In this document: positions 11,762-22,969 of the stretch, piece after piece
Numbering within the stretch: the first letter of the stretch is position 1
How the letters are laid out: each line of letters begins with the position of its first letter
NCBI GenBank assembly: GCA_026873275.1
Contig: JANTUC010000003.1
Coordinates: forward strand, 1,984,001-2,048,000
Length of the DNA stretch: 64,000 bases
DNA from: Pseudopithomyces maydicus
Lineage: Eukaryota > Ascomycota > Dothideomycetes > Pleosporales > Didymosphaeriaceae
Reading direction: 5' to 3'
Position numbers and translations under genes: made by a program
The notes under the pieces: model-generated
Databases searched by the model: none
What the model was told of the DNA's origin: nothing
The model's input: the letters and a program-made list of their open reading frames with translations, nothing else

Positions 11762-12498
11762 CTAGCGACCAGGAGGCCCTGGTGGACCTGCGTTTGGTGG
11801 GGGGAACGGTGGGAATCCACGCGGAGGCATTCCACCAGGGGGAGGAAAAGGCATTCCGCCCGGTGGAGACCCAGCTTGGCCAGGCGGTGGGAATGGGAAA
11901 GGCATGTTTGGTGGTGGTCCACCAGCCATATTGGGCGGAGGGAAAGGCATACCCCCTGGTGGCATTGGACCGCCCGGAGGCATATTTGCCGGCGGGAATG
12001 GCATCGGGGGCATGTTTGGTCCGGGGCCTCCGCGCCCCATGAACGGCGGTGGTGGCATGCCTGGCATACCTGAACAAGTCAGTATTGTTCAGAGTCTCAA
12101 GTCAAGGATCGTACCTGGAGGTGGAAAACCGTGCGGTGGGAACCCGGGGCCTCCAGGCGGAGGAAATCCACCCATAGGTCCCTGAGTCATCGGATTTGCT
12201 TGTCCTTCAGCGTTATAGGCATCCGTAATGCTGTTGATGACAAGCTGTGTTTGCTCGCTAGATATTTCTATCGTCGCGTTAGTCTCCACGTATGCCCTCG
12301 ATGACATGGAAGTGCGCACGTACGCTCATAGTATGCTTGCACGTTGCGCAAATGGTTGCGACCAGCGTTGTGCGCCTTTCGGACGCTCATCGAGTCGTGG
12401 GTGAGGTAGACATCGCAGTAGTCGCCTTGCGCACGGTTAGTTTGATTCGCAACTAATCATCTGTGTTCAAATTAAGACTTACAGAAGAATTTGGGCAT
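11762..12498 (-). CDS. yhc1: U1 small nuclear ribonucleoprotein C
   Basis: Core protein of the U1 snRNP that stabilises pairing with the 5' splice site. Exons on the minus strand are 12498-12483 (only 16 bases), 12425-12324, 12267-12115 and 12069-11762, giving 192 residues. The N-terminus MPKFFCDYCDVYLTHDSMS with KAHNAGRNHLRNVQAYY is the C2H2 matrin-type zinc finger of U1-C: Cys6, Cys9, then His24 and His30. The rest is the usual Pro/Gly/Met-rich tail (PPGGMPFPPP-type repeats). The first exon encodes just five full codons, so automatic annotation could easily miss it. The gene is tail-to-tail with the NmrA-like gene. Confidence 0.96.
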
Positions 12499-12917
12499 AT
12501 TGACACGTCGTTGTACTTCTCAAACAGCAGCAAATGGTAGTGAGCTGACGGACGCAAGGGAACCAGTCGGTCAAGAGACTCCGGGAGCTGTGAAGTGAGA
12601 GATCGGACCGTCGGCGATAGTTTTCCCCGTGTCTTGGCACTGGAAGCTGGAGTACGAACGGAGCAGATTATCTAATTAGCGACATCACTGGGACGCCGCG
12701 CCAGCGTTTGGTGATTCTTTATATGCTGATCTGCTCTACTGGGTTGGAAGCCTCGATCCAAAACAATCACGGCATGTTGATTACGCAAAATTCCGCTCAG
12801 ACACTTGACAGCAAGGCAGGTATTCTGGTAACGCAGGTGTTCCGCTACGTGATACATTAACTAAAACCGACTTGTCAAGTGATGTCTACTTTCACCGCTG
12901 CCCAAAAGGCCTTGGTC

Positions 12918-14926
12918 CTAGTATCTGTCTTCTCCCCCGAAACTAATCCCACCCTTATTCTGGTTGTCGCCTCCCATGTAACCATATTGGTTGACGTCCC
13001 AGCTCTGGCCCTCGCCAGTACCTGCGTTTGGGTCTTTGGGCGTACTTTGCAGGACCCGCTGGGATTCCTCCCACTCTCGTTGTCGTTCACGTTCACGTTC
13101 CATCTCACGCTCGAGCAACGACTTGGATGCCCACCCTGCTGCTTTTGTTTTCGCCTGTGATGCAGTGCGCCTAGCGTCTTCACCTGCACGTTCAGATGTT
13201 GATGTCAACTCAGGTGGGATATGGTTTGTTGGCTTAGGAGCCACTGGGGGAGTATTAGATGCCAGGTACCTATCTGTGCGATTCTGCTTGGCATAGGTGG
13301 CTGGGTCTGGCAATGGACGAGAGGAAGGTTCCGGAAGAGGTCGAGCTGCTGAAACGGGTGTCGTGGGCTCCGGAAGAGGTCTCGGGGGTTGGCGTTGCGT
13401 CTCCTGCCATTGTTTACGTAGGTAATCACGATCGTCAGCATGAGCCCACGATGCAGTGCTGTCTTGAGGTGAAGGTGCGCGTGGTGGTGGCTGTGGTCGA
13501 GGGCGGCTTTGCGATCGATTGCGTGTCCGGCTCTTTGAGCGCGCACGCTCTCTCCGGCGTTCAGCACGCTCTTCCCGCTCGAGTTGGTATTGGCGTTCAC
13601 GCTCTTTTGCTTCCTCGAGCTGGCGTTCCAGCTCCTTGATCCTGTCCTGTTCGGTATTCGATTCCGGCTCATACTGGCTATTCCGCCGACTTCTTGGTTT
13701 GTTGGACTGTTCAGCCTGGTATTGGCTTAGATACTGTCCCCTCAGCCTAGCATCACTTCCAGCGCGTTTGCGGCGGCTCTCCTGGTCTACTTTCTCCTGC
13801 TGTTCTTGCTCTTCACGCTGCCTTATCTCTTCCTCCCGTTTCCACTGCCGTTCTTGCTCTTCCCATTCTTGCTTCTGCTTCTCTAGCTGACGCTGTTTGG
13901 CCTCCTTTTGTCTACGAGTCTCTTCCTCCCACTGACGCTCCTCCTCTGCCTGCCGTTCCACTCGTCGTCTGTGTTCTGCTTCCTCGGCCTGTATCCGCAG
14001 GCGCTCATCTTCTGCTTCCTTTTCCCTCCGCTTGCGCTCCTTCTCGGCCAGACTGGGAACGTGCGGACCAGCAGATGTAATCTGGCGTCGCGCGCCGAAA
14101 GCAATGCCCTGGTTTCCTTGGCTTGCGCCGCCCATGTAGCCATATTGGTGAATGTTCCACGCAGGCGATGTCACACCCTCGTCGGTCTTCCTACTCCAGC
14201 TACTGATGCCGCCAGGGGGCGATTTGGGTATGCCATTGGAGGTCTTGGATGAGTTGGAGCCTCCTGTAAGGTGAGGGCTCAGTGCTCGCTCCGGTTGCGG
14301 TCGGGCAAGTGGGTTGAACGTGGCCGAACCGCTCGTGTTGCTGGTGGTGCTGGGTCCCCTGCTCCGAGCATAGCCAGGGGAATGTAGAGAGGGTTGGAAG
14401 GGCGGGGTTCCGGTCGCTGCAGGGCTCAAGGGACCCCCGGCACGACGAGGACCAATCGTGGTGGGAAAATTGGAGGGGTTTATGGAGCTTGCGACGCGGC
14501 TGAATGCACTCAGGCACTGCAGGACCTGGGCGGGGTCCTTGGCTTCGTAGAGGTCGACGGTCAGGAAGCGGTCGTGGGAGGGCATGCTGAGCGGTGCGGC
14601 TTCGCATGCACGAAGGAAGTGTGATATGTTCTCCATCTGGATGAAGGGCATGGGCGACTTCTTGAACTTGACGGGCGGGGTTGGGACGGCCAGATTGACC
14701 AATCTACAGGTGGGTCAGCATGACACTGGCCTGGCGAGGGCGCAGGCGGAACTGCGAGTACCTGCACAGGACGGTCCCGTCCTTGAGGGCATCCAGCAGG
14801 TCTCCGGGGGAGGCGCTCCCCCAGGACGTCTTCGATCCAGGCGCGGGCTTCGTTGGCGGCCTGCGGGGTGTACCTGCCCATGCGCAGCTTCTTCATGTCC
14901 TGATCCAGCGAGGTTACCGAGGCCAT
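12918..14926 (-). CDS. Calponin/transgelin-like actin-binding protein, with apparent one-base frameshift
   Basis: Cytoskeletal protein of about 649 residues. Exon 1 is 14926-14762 and exon 2 is 14703-12918. The calponin-homology domain fills the start (MKKLRMGRYT, ARAWIEDVLGERLP, DLLDALKDGTVLC, RLVNLAVP, FLRACE). A long charged coiled coil of Glu/Arg/Gln follows (roughly residues 240-430), then a Pro-rich region. Two calponin-like repeats flank the coil: WNIHQYGYMGGASQGNQGIA and WDVNQYGYMGGDNQNKGGIS; the second ends the protein. Fungal Scp1/Stg1 bundles actin with one CH domain and a single short repeat; this longer form is different. Reading from the ATG at 14926 into the DLLDALKDG segment needs one base fewer in the run of five C (plus-strand G 14806-14810), and the splice phase at 14762/14703 agrees only after that correction. 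Probable sequence error; otherwise a broken gene. Confidence 0.85.
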
Positions 14927-15202
14927 GGCGGGGAGGGTGCAGCGGCGGCGTCGTTCGCGGCGAGAGAGGTGAGCAGGCGGGTGGGCGGGTGGGTGGGCGG
15001 CAGTCGGGTGCCCTGGAGCATGCCTGGCGTGGGGTTGGTTGGGCGGGCACCGGTTCAGTGTTGCGTCGCAGGAAATGCGAGTGGCTGCGCTTCAGCCACG
15101 GCGGCTGCGTCATCAGATTGGCGGCCGACGACGCCGACGACGCCGACGGCTCCAAAATCCTGAGCAGAAGACAACCTTGGAACCCTGGAATAGCACCCCA
15201 CC

Positions 15203-15888
15203 ATGGCGAGCCAACCCGGCCTGGCAAAGAGGCTATGGTACACTTGGAAGATGATGCAGCTGCCGTGGCGGCGACGGACCTTGGCTGGTAAATAGGAGCG
15301 CAGGCATTGTGCAGGTGCGCGCGCCAGACTGACGGACCAGCCAGGCTTTGATCTGGATGGCAACACGTACTGGGAGTTCAAGATAGCAAAGCATGCCGCC
15401 CGCACCCGCCGCATCGTCGAGTACCCCGGCGGCGTCTACCACAGCGACGTCAACGTCCCGCGTATGCACCTCCGCGCCGCCTGGCTGCATCTACCCACCC
15501 GCCATCACAGCAGCTGACTCTTCCTCACAGCTCAATGGGCCCAGTGGCTCCGCCAGACCCGCTTCGACGCGCCCACCATCCAGGAACAGCAGCAGGACGT
15601 CCTGAGACAGGAGCGCATCAAGATGTTGGCTGCCCAGGCAGACGCCCGATGGGCCGCGAAGCCCTCGGCCGTCGATGCCCCGGACAAGCAGCAGCCCGTC
15701 CACATGTTGGAGTCGAGAGATGCCACCACCGCCCCCAGACCACCCGTCGCCGGCCACGCCCCCCGCGCGGCACAGCAGAGCCGCCCAAAGACTCTCCATG
15801 GAAGCAGGTGACGGCGGCAAAGGGGAACCCCGGTGACGAGTGGCAACCTGCGTCGTGGTCGCCCGCACCCGCGAGGAGAAGATCGTGA
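15203..15888 (+). CDS. NADH:ubiquinone oxidoreductase assembly factor, NDUFAF2/B17.2L-like, with apparent frameshift
   Basis: Mitochondrial complex I assembly factor family (NDUFA12 paralogue). Exons are 15203-15287, 15345-15461 and 15531-15888. Seen in order: MASQPGLAKRLWYTWKMMQL, LAGFDLDGNTYWEF, TRRIVEYPG, VPPQWAQWLRQTRFDAPTIQ, QERIKMLAAQADARW and, in another frame, PPKDSPWKQVT and EWQPASWSP, the conserved family tail. The frame change lies between about 15720 and 15785; one extra C in the six-C run 15759-15764 restores a 186-residue protein. Without it the protein would stop at 15811 after TLHGSR and lose the tail. A rare intron is possible, but donors there are poor. The gene is divergent from the calponin-like gene, with start codons 276 bases apart. 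Confidence 0.82.
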
Positions 15889-16274
15889 CCGTACTGCCTG
15901 GACCATCTACTCCCCTCGCGACTGTTATCCATCGAAAAGGTTTGATTGATTCACTGGATTCCTACATAAAGTGACCGAGGGCCACCTGCAGAGTACTAGC
16001 GTTGCACTTTCCCATCTGACATAGGAAGCGACTCCCATTTGACATGGGAAGCGACGCTCCAACACCTGTATTATCGTAATCATGTACACTAATGTATGCA
16101 TTACATGACACACGTCACTTGCATTTTCAACATTCCCAAAAATTCACACTCGCCTCAACAACATTCCATGCCTCGTTTACATTCACCTTCCGGGGCAGCC
16201 CCTTGTCACTCGCCTTCTGCATGGAAAACTCTCTTCTCCCCAAGACACTTGATACATCCTCGCCATTTCACACC

Positions 16275-17383
16275 ATGTCTCTTGATGCTATGGACCGCGC
16301 CGAAGCCTTCAAACGTGTTTCTGGCCTAACCTGGGAGCTGGCTTCACTTGTCCTTGACCAAGTATGTAATTTCAACAAGTATTCCGCCAGGACGAAATAA
16401 TGATTGGAACAATTCTAGTGTGTCGGAACACCCACATTAGACGCTTTGCAAGACGATCCAGACGCTTGCATAACCTTGTATTACAATCCTGAGATGGAGT
16501 CTTCTTGTCTTCCAGAGCACCTCAGAGACGAACACAAATGGCTCCAGCGCCAGAAATGGCTTCGTTCCGAGAAGACTTTTAGTGAGCCAAATACTTTTGT
16601 GCTGACACATCTTGCTTGTTTGGGAAAAAGGGGTGCCTTTAACATCCATCCTGGAAGTTTTCACTTCTTCCGGAATTTAGAATGCATGCTCATTAATTTT
16701 CAACAGGCTCTCCAATCTGTGTCTCAACAACAGGTTGTGCTGCCTGAAGCCATACAGCCTGGCTCCAAGTTTAATTTGACTGGACTTGATATCATCGAAC
16801 TTAGGTTTCCGACTGACGTCTTCTTCTCCATTTTCAGAGTGAATGTTCAACCATTTCCGACACATGTATGTTGCCAAATGTTTTTTCTTGTTTGTTTCAT
16901 TCAACTAGTATCAGGTTATGCTGATCCCGGCCTGCTCAGGAACATTTTTATTATGACCCGGAGTTCCTTGGTGCCGGCACCTTTCTCGCACATACGCGCG
17001 CATTGACAATGACCTTCAAAAAGTCCGATCCCTGGTTTAGTCTATATATGGGTCCATGGGTTGATGAGGACGAGAACGGCGAACAACCCCGGATAAGAGC
17101 CAATGTTTGCTTGGCTGGACTGGTCATTGATTGGATATTGACCTACGCTTGGCACCACCGGTACCTTCAACACATTCCCAGCATCACTCTTCAGGGGGAT
17201 ATCCAGGACTGGGTCAAAGATAAGTGGACCAAGGTCTTTGCAGGAGCGCATCCGGAGCAAGAATCTGTAGCCAGCATGCAGAACATGTTCGAGATTGAAC
17301 ATCACGGCGCAAGAGAAGCTGCTGCTGCTGGTCAGCCTTGGATACCAACACAGCACTACCCCCAGTGTGTCGATGCAACGTAA
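16275..17383 (+). CDS. Uncharacterised protein, three exons
   Basis: I do not recognise a family. Exons 16275-16361, 16419-16865 and 16940-17383 join in phase and give about 325 residues. The first exon (MDRAEAFKRVSGLTWELASL) has a weak F-box-like flavour, and the middle includes NIHPGSFHFFRNLECMLINF. The third exon begins with EHFYYDPEFLGAGTFLAHTR and continues with PWFSLYMGPWVDEDE and CLAGLVIDWILTYAWHHRY. No signal peptide or membrane segment is evident. The first 16 or so residues may start later (Met6). The gene is flanked by long empty regions. Introns have good GTATGT donors, which supports a real gene. Confidence 0.6.
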
Positions 17384-19186
17384 AGTGCAACAGGCTTGAA
17401 GATGGGGTGGTACAGCCGGAGGTACGTTCGCAATCCCAATTTTTCTCATAGTTTTCCACGTTAAGCTTATTTCCCTACGAAAACGCAATATTGGCTTTTT
17501 GATCGAATGTTGGCGGTTGAGAAGATTAAGAGGAAAGACTAATTTTCGAACTAGATATCGAACACCGGGAAAGAATGGGATGAGGTAGAGTGGTAGTTTC
17601 AGATGTGTTCTCTACAGCGCTGGTTTCCGCCCAACCGTAGTCTTAGGATGTATATATTTTTTGCACATCCATTGCTTCGAAGAGAATTTGAACTACTTAA
17701 TCATATACAAAACTCTGTTTAATTTTCATCTTAAAAATAGAACAGTTTCACTAGCAACCATCCTAAGGTGTCACTTAGCTGACTGGGAGCGACAAACATT
17801 TTAGTGATGATTGATGATATGATTTGCAATTGATAAAAGCGCCTTTATTTTAGTTCTGTCTCATTATAAGCGGCAAGGCTCTTGCCTTATTTGTTGTCAA
17901 AAATGATAATATTTTTCACACTTCTACACGAATCGCACGGTTTTCTCTTGTCTACACAGTGATAGTGCTGCGTTACCTGGGGGGCATTTGGGCCATTTTC
18001 GACCATTATTTCTTAAACAGCAATCACTGGAAAGACTATGCTTGATTCCTCAATTTGCTGGATACTCCAATATTTTAACCAGGTTGTAACCAAATTTCTC
18101 GAGCATGTCTAGAGCGGACGCTGACGGTCAATCTGGGCTAAGATGCTCCGCTGCAGCATTTTACTGGAATAATTGGAACATGCTCAACGATGAAATTTCT
18201 TGACCTTTCATTCTATATTAAAGCAACAATTGCAACGTTTTATGGGAGTGAAATTTTAAGACTCTTGCGCAATTAAAGATGACACTCGATTCGATCTTCG
18301 TATGGTTCGGCGCTTTCAGCACTGTACAAGCGGCGAATTCCTGGATTGTTCCTGGGACAGCCTGGTTATCAACATCAAACATAAAAATCGATGCACATGG
18401 CGGAATGGTATAACAAACAGGGCGATGTGTTTATTTGGGTTGGCCAATCCGCTTCCCACAGTACATACCCTGAGCCTAGTTCTTGCTCCCCATTATGCCC
18501 CTTCTGATTCTCTGACAAGAAATCATAACGCATCCTACTGACACCCCTAAGGTTAACAACCATACATGTATACGTCGACTAATTTGTTAGATTGGACGCC
18601 GGCCTCGAATTCAAAGAACAATATACAATATATGTGGCGACCAAAAGTTGCCAAACCCAACGGGAGCTGGTACATGTAGCGCTGGGTAGCATGATGTCGT
18701 GCCAGTACAATTGCAGTTAAAGAAAGGGGATAGGAACGTGATTGAGTTCGGAGCGAATGGAGGAGGCACCACACTGGACGGGATTGAAGTCGTAGAAGAT
18801 TGAAGAGTGGAAGTGGAAGGATGTGTCAAGTCCAAGTGCTTAAACAACACGACAATGTACTGTGAGCTACTGGAGTACTCAATGAACCACATTGTCATCA
18901 TGCAAGGGCACAGTAAATTATTCATCAAGATGCGCTTTTATGACCGTCAACTCCAACCAAATCTACACATCTACATGCTCTCGCAATGTGACAAATATGC
19001 CTATCCAATGCATGTGAAAGCAGGGTTTCCTGCATCCGATAACTCCTAATTGACTCTAACAAACTTCAAAACATGAATGGCAGGGATATCTCAAGCAAAC
19101 ATCTCAGGTCGTTAAAGGGGTATTCTAATCCATCCACGGAAAGTCGTATGATGTGGCGCAAAAAAGCAAAGTATCATATCCTTCAC
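17384..19186. other. AT-rich intergenic region
   Basis: No supported gene in 1.8 kb. Open frames are short, without family character. Base composition is clearly more AT-rich around 17500-18300 than in the flanking genes. I see no terminal repeats or transposase-like frame. Confidence 0.5.
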
Positions 19187-22100
19187 TCATTCCTCTACTC
19201 TCCCTTTGCCCTTTTCAGATCTAGACTTTCTGATCTCAGGAAGCTTTGGGTACACACTCCGTACACTCTTTTTCTTTTTCCACAGCATCTGGTAGTATTC
19301 GGTAAGATGCGGAAATTCCTCTTCTGCCCACCCATCCCAACTTCGAATGATCTCGTTCAGCATCGGCCAAAACACGCAATCCGCCTGCGCGAACCTTCTC
19401 CCCGCGATGAAAGGCCCATTCTGGAATGCACACCGTTCCTCAAGCACCTCTAGTGTGTCGGTGAAATTATACGGGTATGTTGGCACGTATCGATTGTGCC
19501 AGTGCTTTTGCAGAGCTGTTGTTTGGATCTGCACATCGTATGATGCGCTGGTACATGGACGTTGCCGCTCATCTCGGTCAGACGGGTTATAGAGCTCGAG
19601 ATAAGCAATGATGAGGAAGGGAAGTGTAACTTCCGTGCGGCTCATGTCTGTGTCGCGGAAAACGACTTGACGGTCGAGCTCGTAGCCTCCTTTCGCAGTG
19701 GGAGGTTCGCTGAGCGAGTACTCAATACCGCGTTCTGCGAGGTATATCTTGACGATGTCGTTCTCGACTTGATTGTTTGAGGTGAAGAGAATAGGAAGGT
19801 CTCTAGGCGGGCCCTTCAAGTGTAGAACGTCGAAGCCAGAGCCATACCAGTGATCCCAATCGAAATCGATAGAATGATTCTCGCGACTGAAGGCGCGAAC
19901 AAGATTCTCATTTTCTTCTTCGTCGTTATTGATTACATCACCGGCATCACGCTGCTCTTTCACTGTGGCGCCTTGTCCCCAGATCGTGCGGCATTTAGCA
20001 TCAAGATAGGTGGCGATGTGGCGGAAGGTAAGAGAGATCCGCATGCCATCATAAGCATTTTCCGTCTCGCTGCGCTCAGAGGTCATGCGTTTGTCTGCCA
20101 TGATCCCATGTAACCATTTCTCATTGGATTTGAGCCCTAAAATGAATATAGAATTGTGCGGCAAAATGACACGTTGAGTCTCGCGCGGGGAGTCATCTGC
20201 GTCGTCGGTCTTTTTCGTGCGGAGACGCATTGTTCTCTCCGCACCGAAACTGACATTGACTATGGATGAGCCCTTTGCAATATCAAGTGTTTTGTCGGAA
20301 TGCTCAGATATGTAGTCTTGTCCGGAACGGTAAAGCTGGATGAGGACATGATTGAGCGGGTGACCAACCAGTTTTTCTGCCCGCTTGCGTATGAGTTGCA
20401 CTTTGTTAGAGAAGTGCAGCAATGGCAACGTTTGATCGGAAGGGTGTCGGTAGATTGGCATGGAACCATCAGCGCTAAATTCTCCTTGCGCACACAAAAG
20501 TCGCGGCACCTCGCCATCATGGTGAAGCATTTTCTGCCACCGTACCTCATTGTATAGTTGGGTAAAGACCAAATCCTTGAGTGGTTTAGAGCGATCGGAC
20601 GGGTGGTAGTACTCCGACGAGAAGAAATCGTGGATGATGCGGGAATCACCTTCGGCGACGCGATCCTGTGGGCCCAAAGAAGGAAATGTGGCTAGAGACT
20701 GGGGCTTGCTACTCTTCGGCATGGTGTTTTGCTCCTGCATCTCGGGGGGTGCCGAGGCTAAAGTGCTTTTTGTGGGGGAGGGTTGGGGCTGAGAGGCGAG
20801 GTCCTTGTTGGAATCGGATTTGGGCGACCTAGATAAAGCCGATCTCACACGAGAAGTCAGGTCCCTGTCAGGGTTGGTGGGTGACAAGGCAGGTTGCGAT
20901 GCGGATGGCTTCAGTAAACGCTCGGTTTTCGAAGGATTGTGACGCAGCTTGTCGCTGCTCTCCGCCTTCGTAATAACCGCAGGCTGTGTCTTGTTGGTCG
21001 ACGTGGCTGCCTTGGGAGTCTTGGCACGTTTGTCTTCTTTTTCGGTAGTGGGAAGCGAGCTAGCTTCGCTTTTTGTGTCGCTTTTTTCAGTCTTCTTGCT
21101 TGGCTCGCCCTTCGGCTTCTTCTCCTCGGACTTCTTTTCCCTAGGGCCTTGTTTGTCCTTGGAGGCTCGTGGTCTCATGCGGATTTTGGTTTTTACGAGG
21201 TTCTGCTTCTCGACTGGTCTGTCCGGTTTGGGTGCCTTTGCACCCTGTACTAGTAGGTCTGTAAACTGATCGTCACTTATTTTGGTGTCGGATGTGGCGC
21301 GACTTTCGGCTAAAGAGGTGGTATCTGACGGCTTGCGCGTCCGACCGTTGGCGAATCGGAGGCTCTCAGCTTCGCTCTTTGAGTCCTCAACGTCGATGGT
21401 GGGTGGCAGCGTATGGCGGGGAGTGTGCGTCGTGTCGGGTTGGTTCGGGGGCTGGGGCGCCGACAAGCGCAGGTTACGAACCATGTCCTGGAGTTGGTCC
21501 TCTGCGGAGGTTGCATCCTTCTGCGGGGCGGACGAAAGCGGCGCTCCTGCCGGGATGTTCCGCTCGATAACCTCTTGACTCGTGACAATGTTGGCGTCGA
21601 AAAATTCCACCATTCTCTTCAGGGCAATCTTGTGTCGGGATTGCCTGCGAAAGCCTAAACAGTCTCCCACAACGTTGATTCTGATGCCATGTCGGGCTGC
21701 GTCGATGACTGTGGCCAGCACGTTTACGTTTGTGATGCAACCGCAAATGTAGACTTCGGTGACTAGGCGGGCGCGCAGGATCAGCAGGAGCTGTGTTCCC
21801 TGGAAGGCAGAGTAGTTTGTCGTCTGCACGACGGGGTCTGATTGATCCATCTTGGGCTTTACCAAGTCGACAAGGTCCGCGCCGGGGGTGCCGGGCGAGC
21901 AGGCCGGGCCATTCTTTGCGGTATGTCGGAGGAACAGCTCTTCATCTTCCTCAACGACGGCCTGCAGCTCCTCCCGGGGGCTTTGCGAGGACGTCTTGCG
22001 GGCGGATACGCGCTTGAGCAGGTTGATGGCACGCAGCCTGTGTTTCGAAGTTGACGATGGCGACTGGGCGGGCCGGCTAAGATCCTTCGGAAGATCGTCG

Positions 22101-22408
22101 TCGTCGTCCGTGCTGCTCTCAACTCCGTCGACCAGACCGCCAACCATGACGGCGTCTCCCTCGCCGGTGGTGGGGTCGCTTGCAAGGCGGTCTGCCTCGT
22201 AGATGGTCTTGATCCAGATGATGTTGGACGACTGCTTGCGGAAGGTGGGGATGAGGGCATGGATGCGGTCCAGAAATCCAGTGTTGGTGTTGACGGGGAG
22301 CTTCCCGTCGGGCGAGATGAAGTCGTTCTGGAGGCCGAGGACCAGCAGGGCCTGGTGGGTTTGGAAGTGGGGTTGATTCTGGGTGAGGATCTCCAGCAGA
22401 GACAGCAT
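19187..22408 (-). CDS. Fusion protein: isochorismatase-like, AlkB-like 2OG-Fe(II) dioxygenase, GST-like
   Basis: Intronless, 1073 residues. Residues about 18-290 form a cysteine-hydrolase (isochorismatase) fold: LLVLGLQNDF holds the usual Asp. The catalytic Lys position (VVQTTNYSAFQGT) reads Thr, and the nucleophile position in GCITNVNVLAT reads Asn, so this domain is probably inactive. Residues about 300-570 are charged, Ser/Pro/Lys-rich and disordered. Residues about 580-800 are AlkB-like: LIQLYRSGQDYISEHSDKTL with the HSD iron ligands, SFGAERTMRLR, a distal His in WLHGIM and Arg in MRISLTFRH for 2-oxoglutarate. Residues about 850-1073 are GST-like: LPILFTSNNQVENDIVKIYL (thioredoxin-like part) and AGRRFAQADCVFWPMLNEI (helical part). 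Likely role: oxidative demethylation of alkylated nucleic acid, with the outer domains as adaptors (inference). Nearest neighbour is the HMCES-like gene on the same strand. Confidence 0.88.
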   Translation of the reverse strand: MLSLLEILTQNQPHFQTHQALLVLGLQNDFISPDGKLPVNTNTGFLDRIHALIPTFRKQSSNIIWIKTIYEADRLASDPTTGEGDAVMVGGLVDGVESSTDDDDDLPKDLSRPAQSPSSTSKHRLRAINLLKRVSARKTSSQSPREELQAVVEEDEELFLRHTAKNGPACSPGTPGADLVDLVKPKMDQSDPVVQTTNYSAFQGTQLLLILRARLVTEVYICGCITNVNVLATVIDAARHGIRINVVGDCLGFRRQSRHKIALKRMVEFFDANIVTSQEVIERNIPAGAPLSSAPQKDATSAEDQLQDMVRNLRLSAPQPPNQPDTTHTPRHTLPPTIDVEDSKSEAESLRFANGRTRKPSDTTSLAESRATSDTKISDDQFTDLLVQGAKAPKPDRPVEKQNLVKTKIRMRPRASKDKQGPREKKSEEKKPKGEPSKKTEKSDTKSEASSLPTTEKEDKRAKTPKAATSTNKTQPAVITKAESSDKLRHNPSKTERLLKPSASQPALSPTNPDRDLTSRVRSALSRSPKSDSNKDLASQPQPSPTKSTLASAPPEMQEQNTMPKSSKPQSLATFPSLGPQDRVAEGDSRIIHDFFSSEYYHPSDRSKPLKDLVFTQLYNEVRWQKMLHHDGEVPRLLCAQGEFSADGSMPIYRHPSDQTLPLLHFSNKVQLIRKRAEKLVGHPLNHVLIQLYRSGQDYISEHSDKTLDIAKGSSIVNVSFGAERTMRLRTKKTDDADDSPRETQRVILPHNSIFILGLKSNEKWLHGIMADKRMTSERSETENAYDGMRISLTFRHIATYLDAKCRTIWGQGATVKEQRDAGDVINNDEEENENLVRAFSRENHSIDFDWDHWYGSGFDVLHLKGPPRDLPILFTSNNQVENDIVKIYLAERGIEYSLSEPPTAKGGYELDRQVVFRDTDMSRTEVTLPFLIIAYLELYNPSDRDERQRPCTSASYDVQIQTTALQKHWHNRYVPTYPYNFTDTLEVLEERCAFQNGPFIAGRRFAQADCVFWPMLNEIIRSWDGWAEEEFPHLTEYYQMLWKKKKSVRSVYPKLPEIRKSRSEKGKGRVEE

Positions 22409-22927
22409 GGTGGGCTTGCTGGCAAGTCGAACATGCGCAGGGTGGGCGTCGGGTTGCGAGGCGGGTTTGGAGGCAGGTCGCGGAGCAGTGCAGGCGGTGA
22501 GCGGGGTGGAGGCTCAGTCGAGCGACGGGGGCAGGAGAATGGGTGCAGAGCTGCTCGGGGAGACCAGGCAAGGCATGAGGCCGGAGGGAGTTGGGGTGGG
22601 AAGTCGCATTACCAGCAGGCAGTGGTGCACTTTCATGACAGTGGTGGGTGTTGATCAGGACGCACGGGAAATGTGAATGGCCAGGCGGGCCAGAGCGCGC
22701 TCAAAGCGGATGGACCAGCGGTAGGTGCTGTATGGCCGGCTAGACGGTCCACGGCTGTGCAGGTCGACGTTGCAGCATGGCCAGGTGGTGGGCGAGTGAC
22801 TGACTAGGCGTGCTGCGTGCAGGTGGGATGGGAAACGGCGCAGTCAGTCGGTCGGTCCTGGAAGCGCGCTCGAATGCTCGGCTAACGTCCGCGGCTAGTC
22901 GAAACATGTGTTCACATGGAGGCCGCG

Positions 22928-22969
22928 TACTTGGGTACTTGTGTACTTGGGCACTTGGGTACTTGGGTA
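22928..22969. repeat. TACTTGGG-type short tandem repeat
   Basis: Four to five imperfect units of (G)TACTTGGG, one with GTACTTGT and one with GCACTTGG. Confidence 0.75.
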
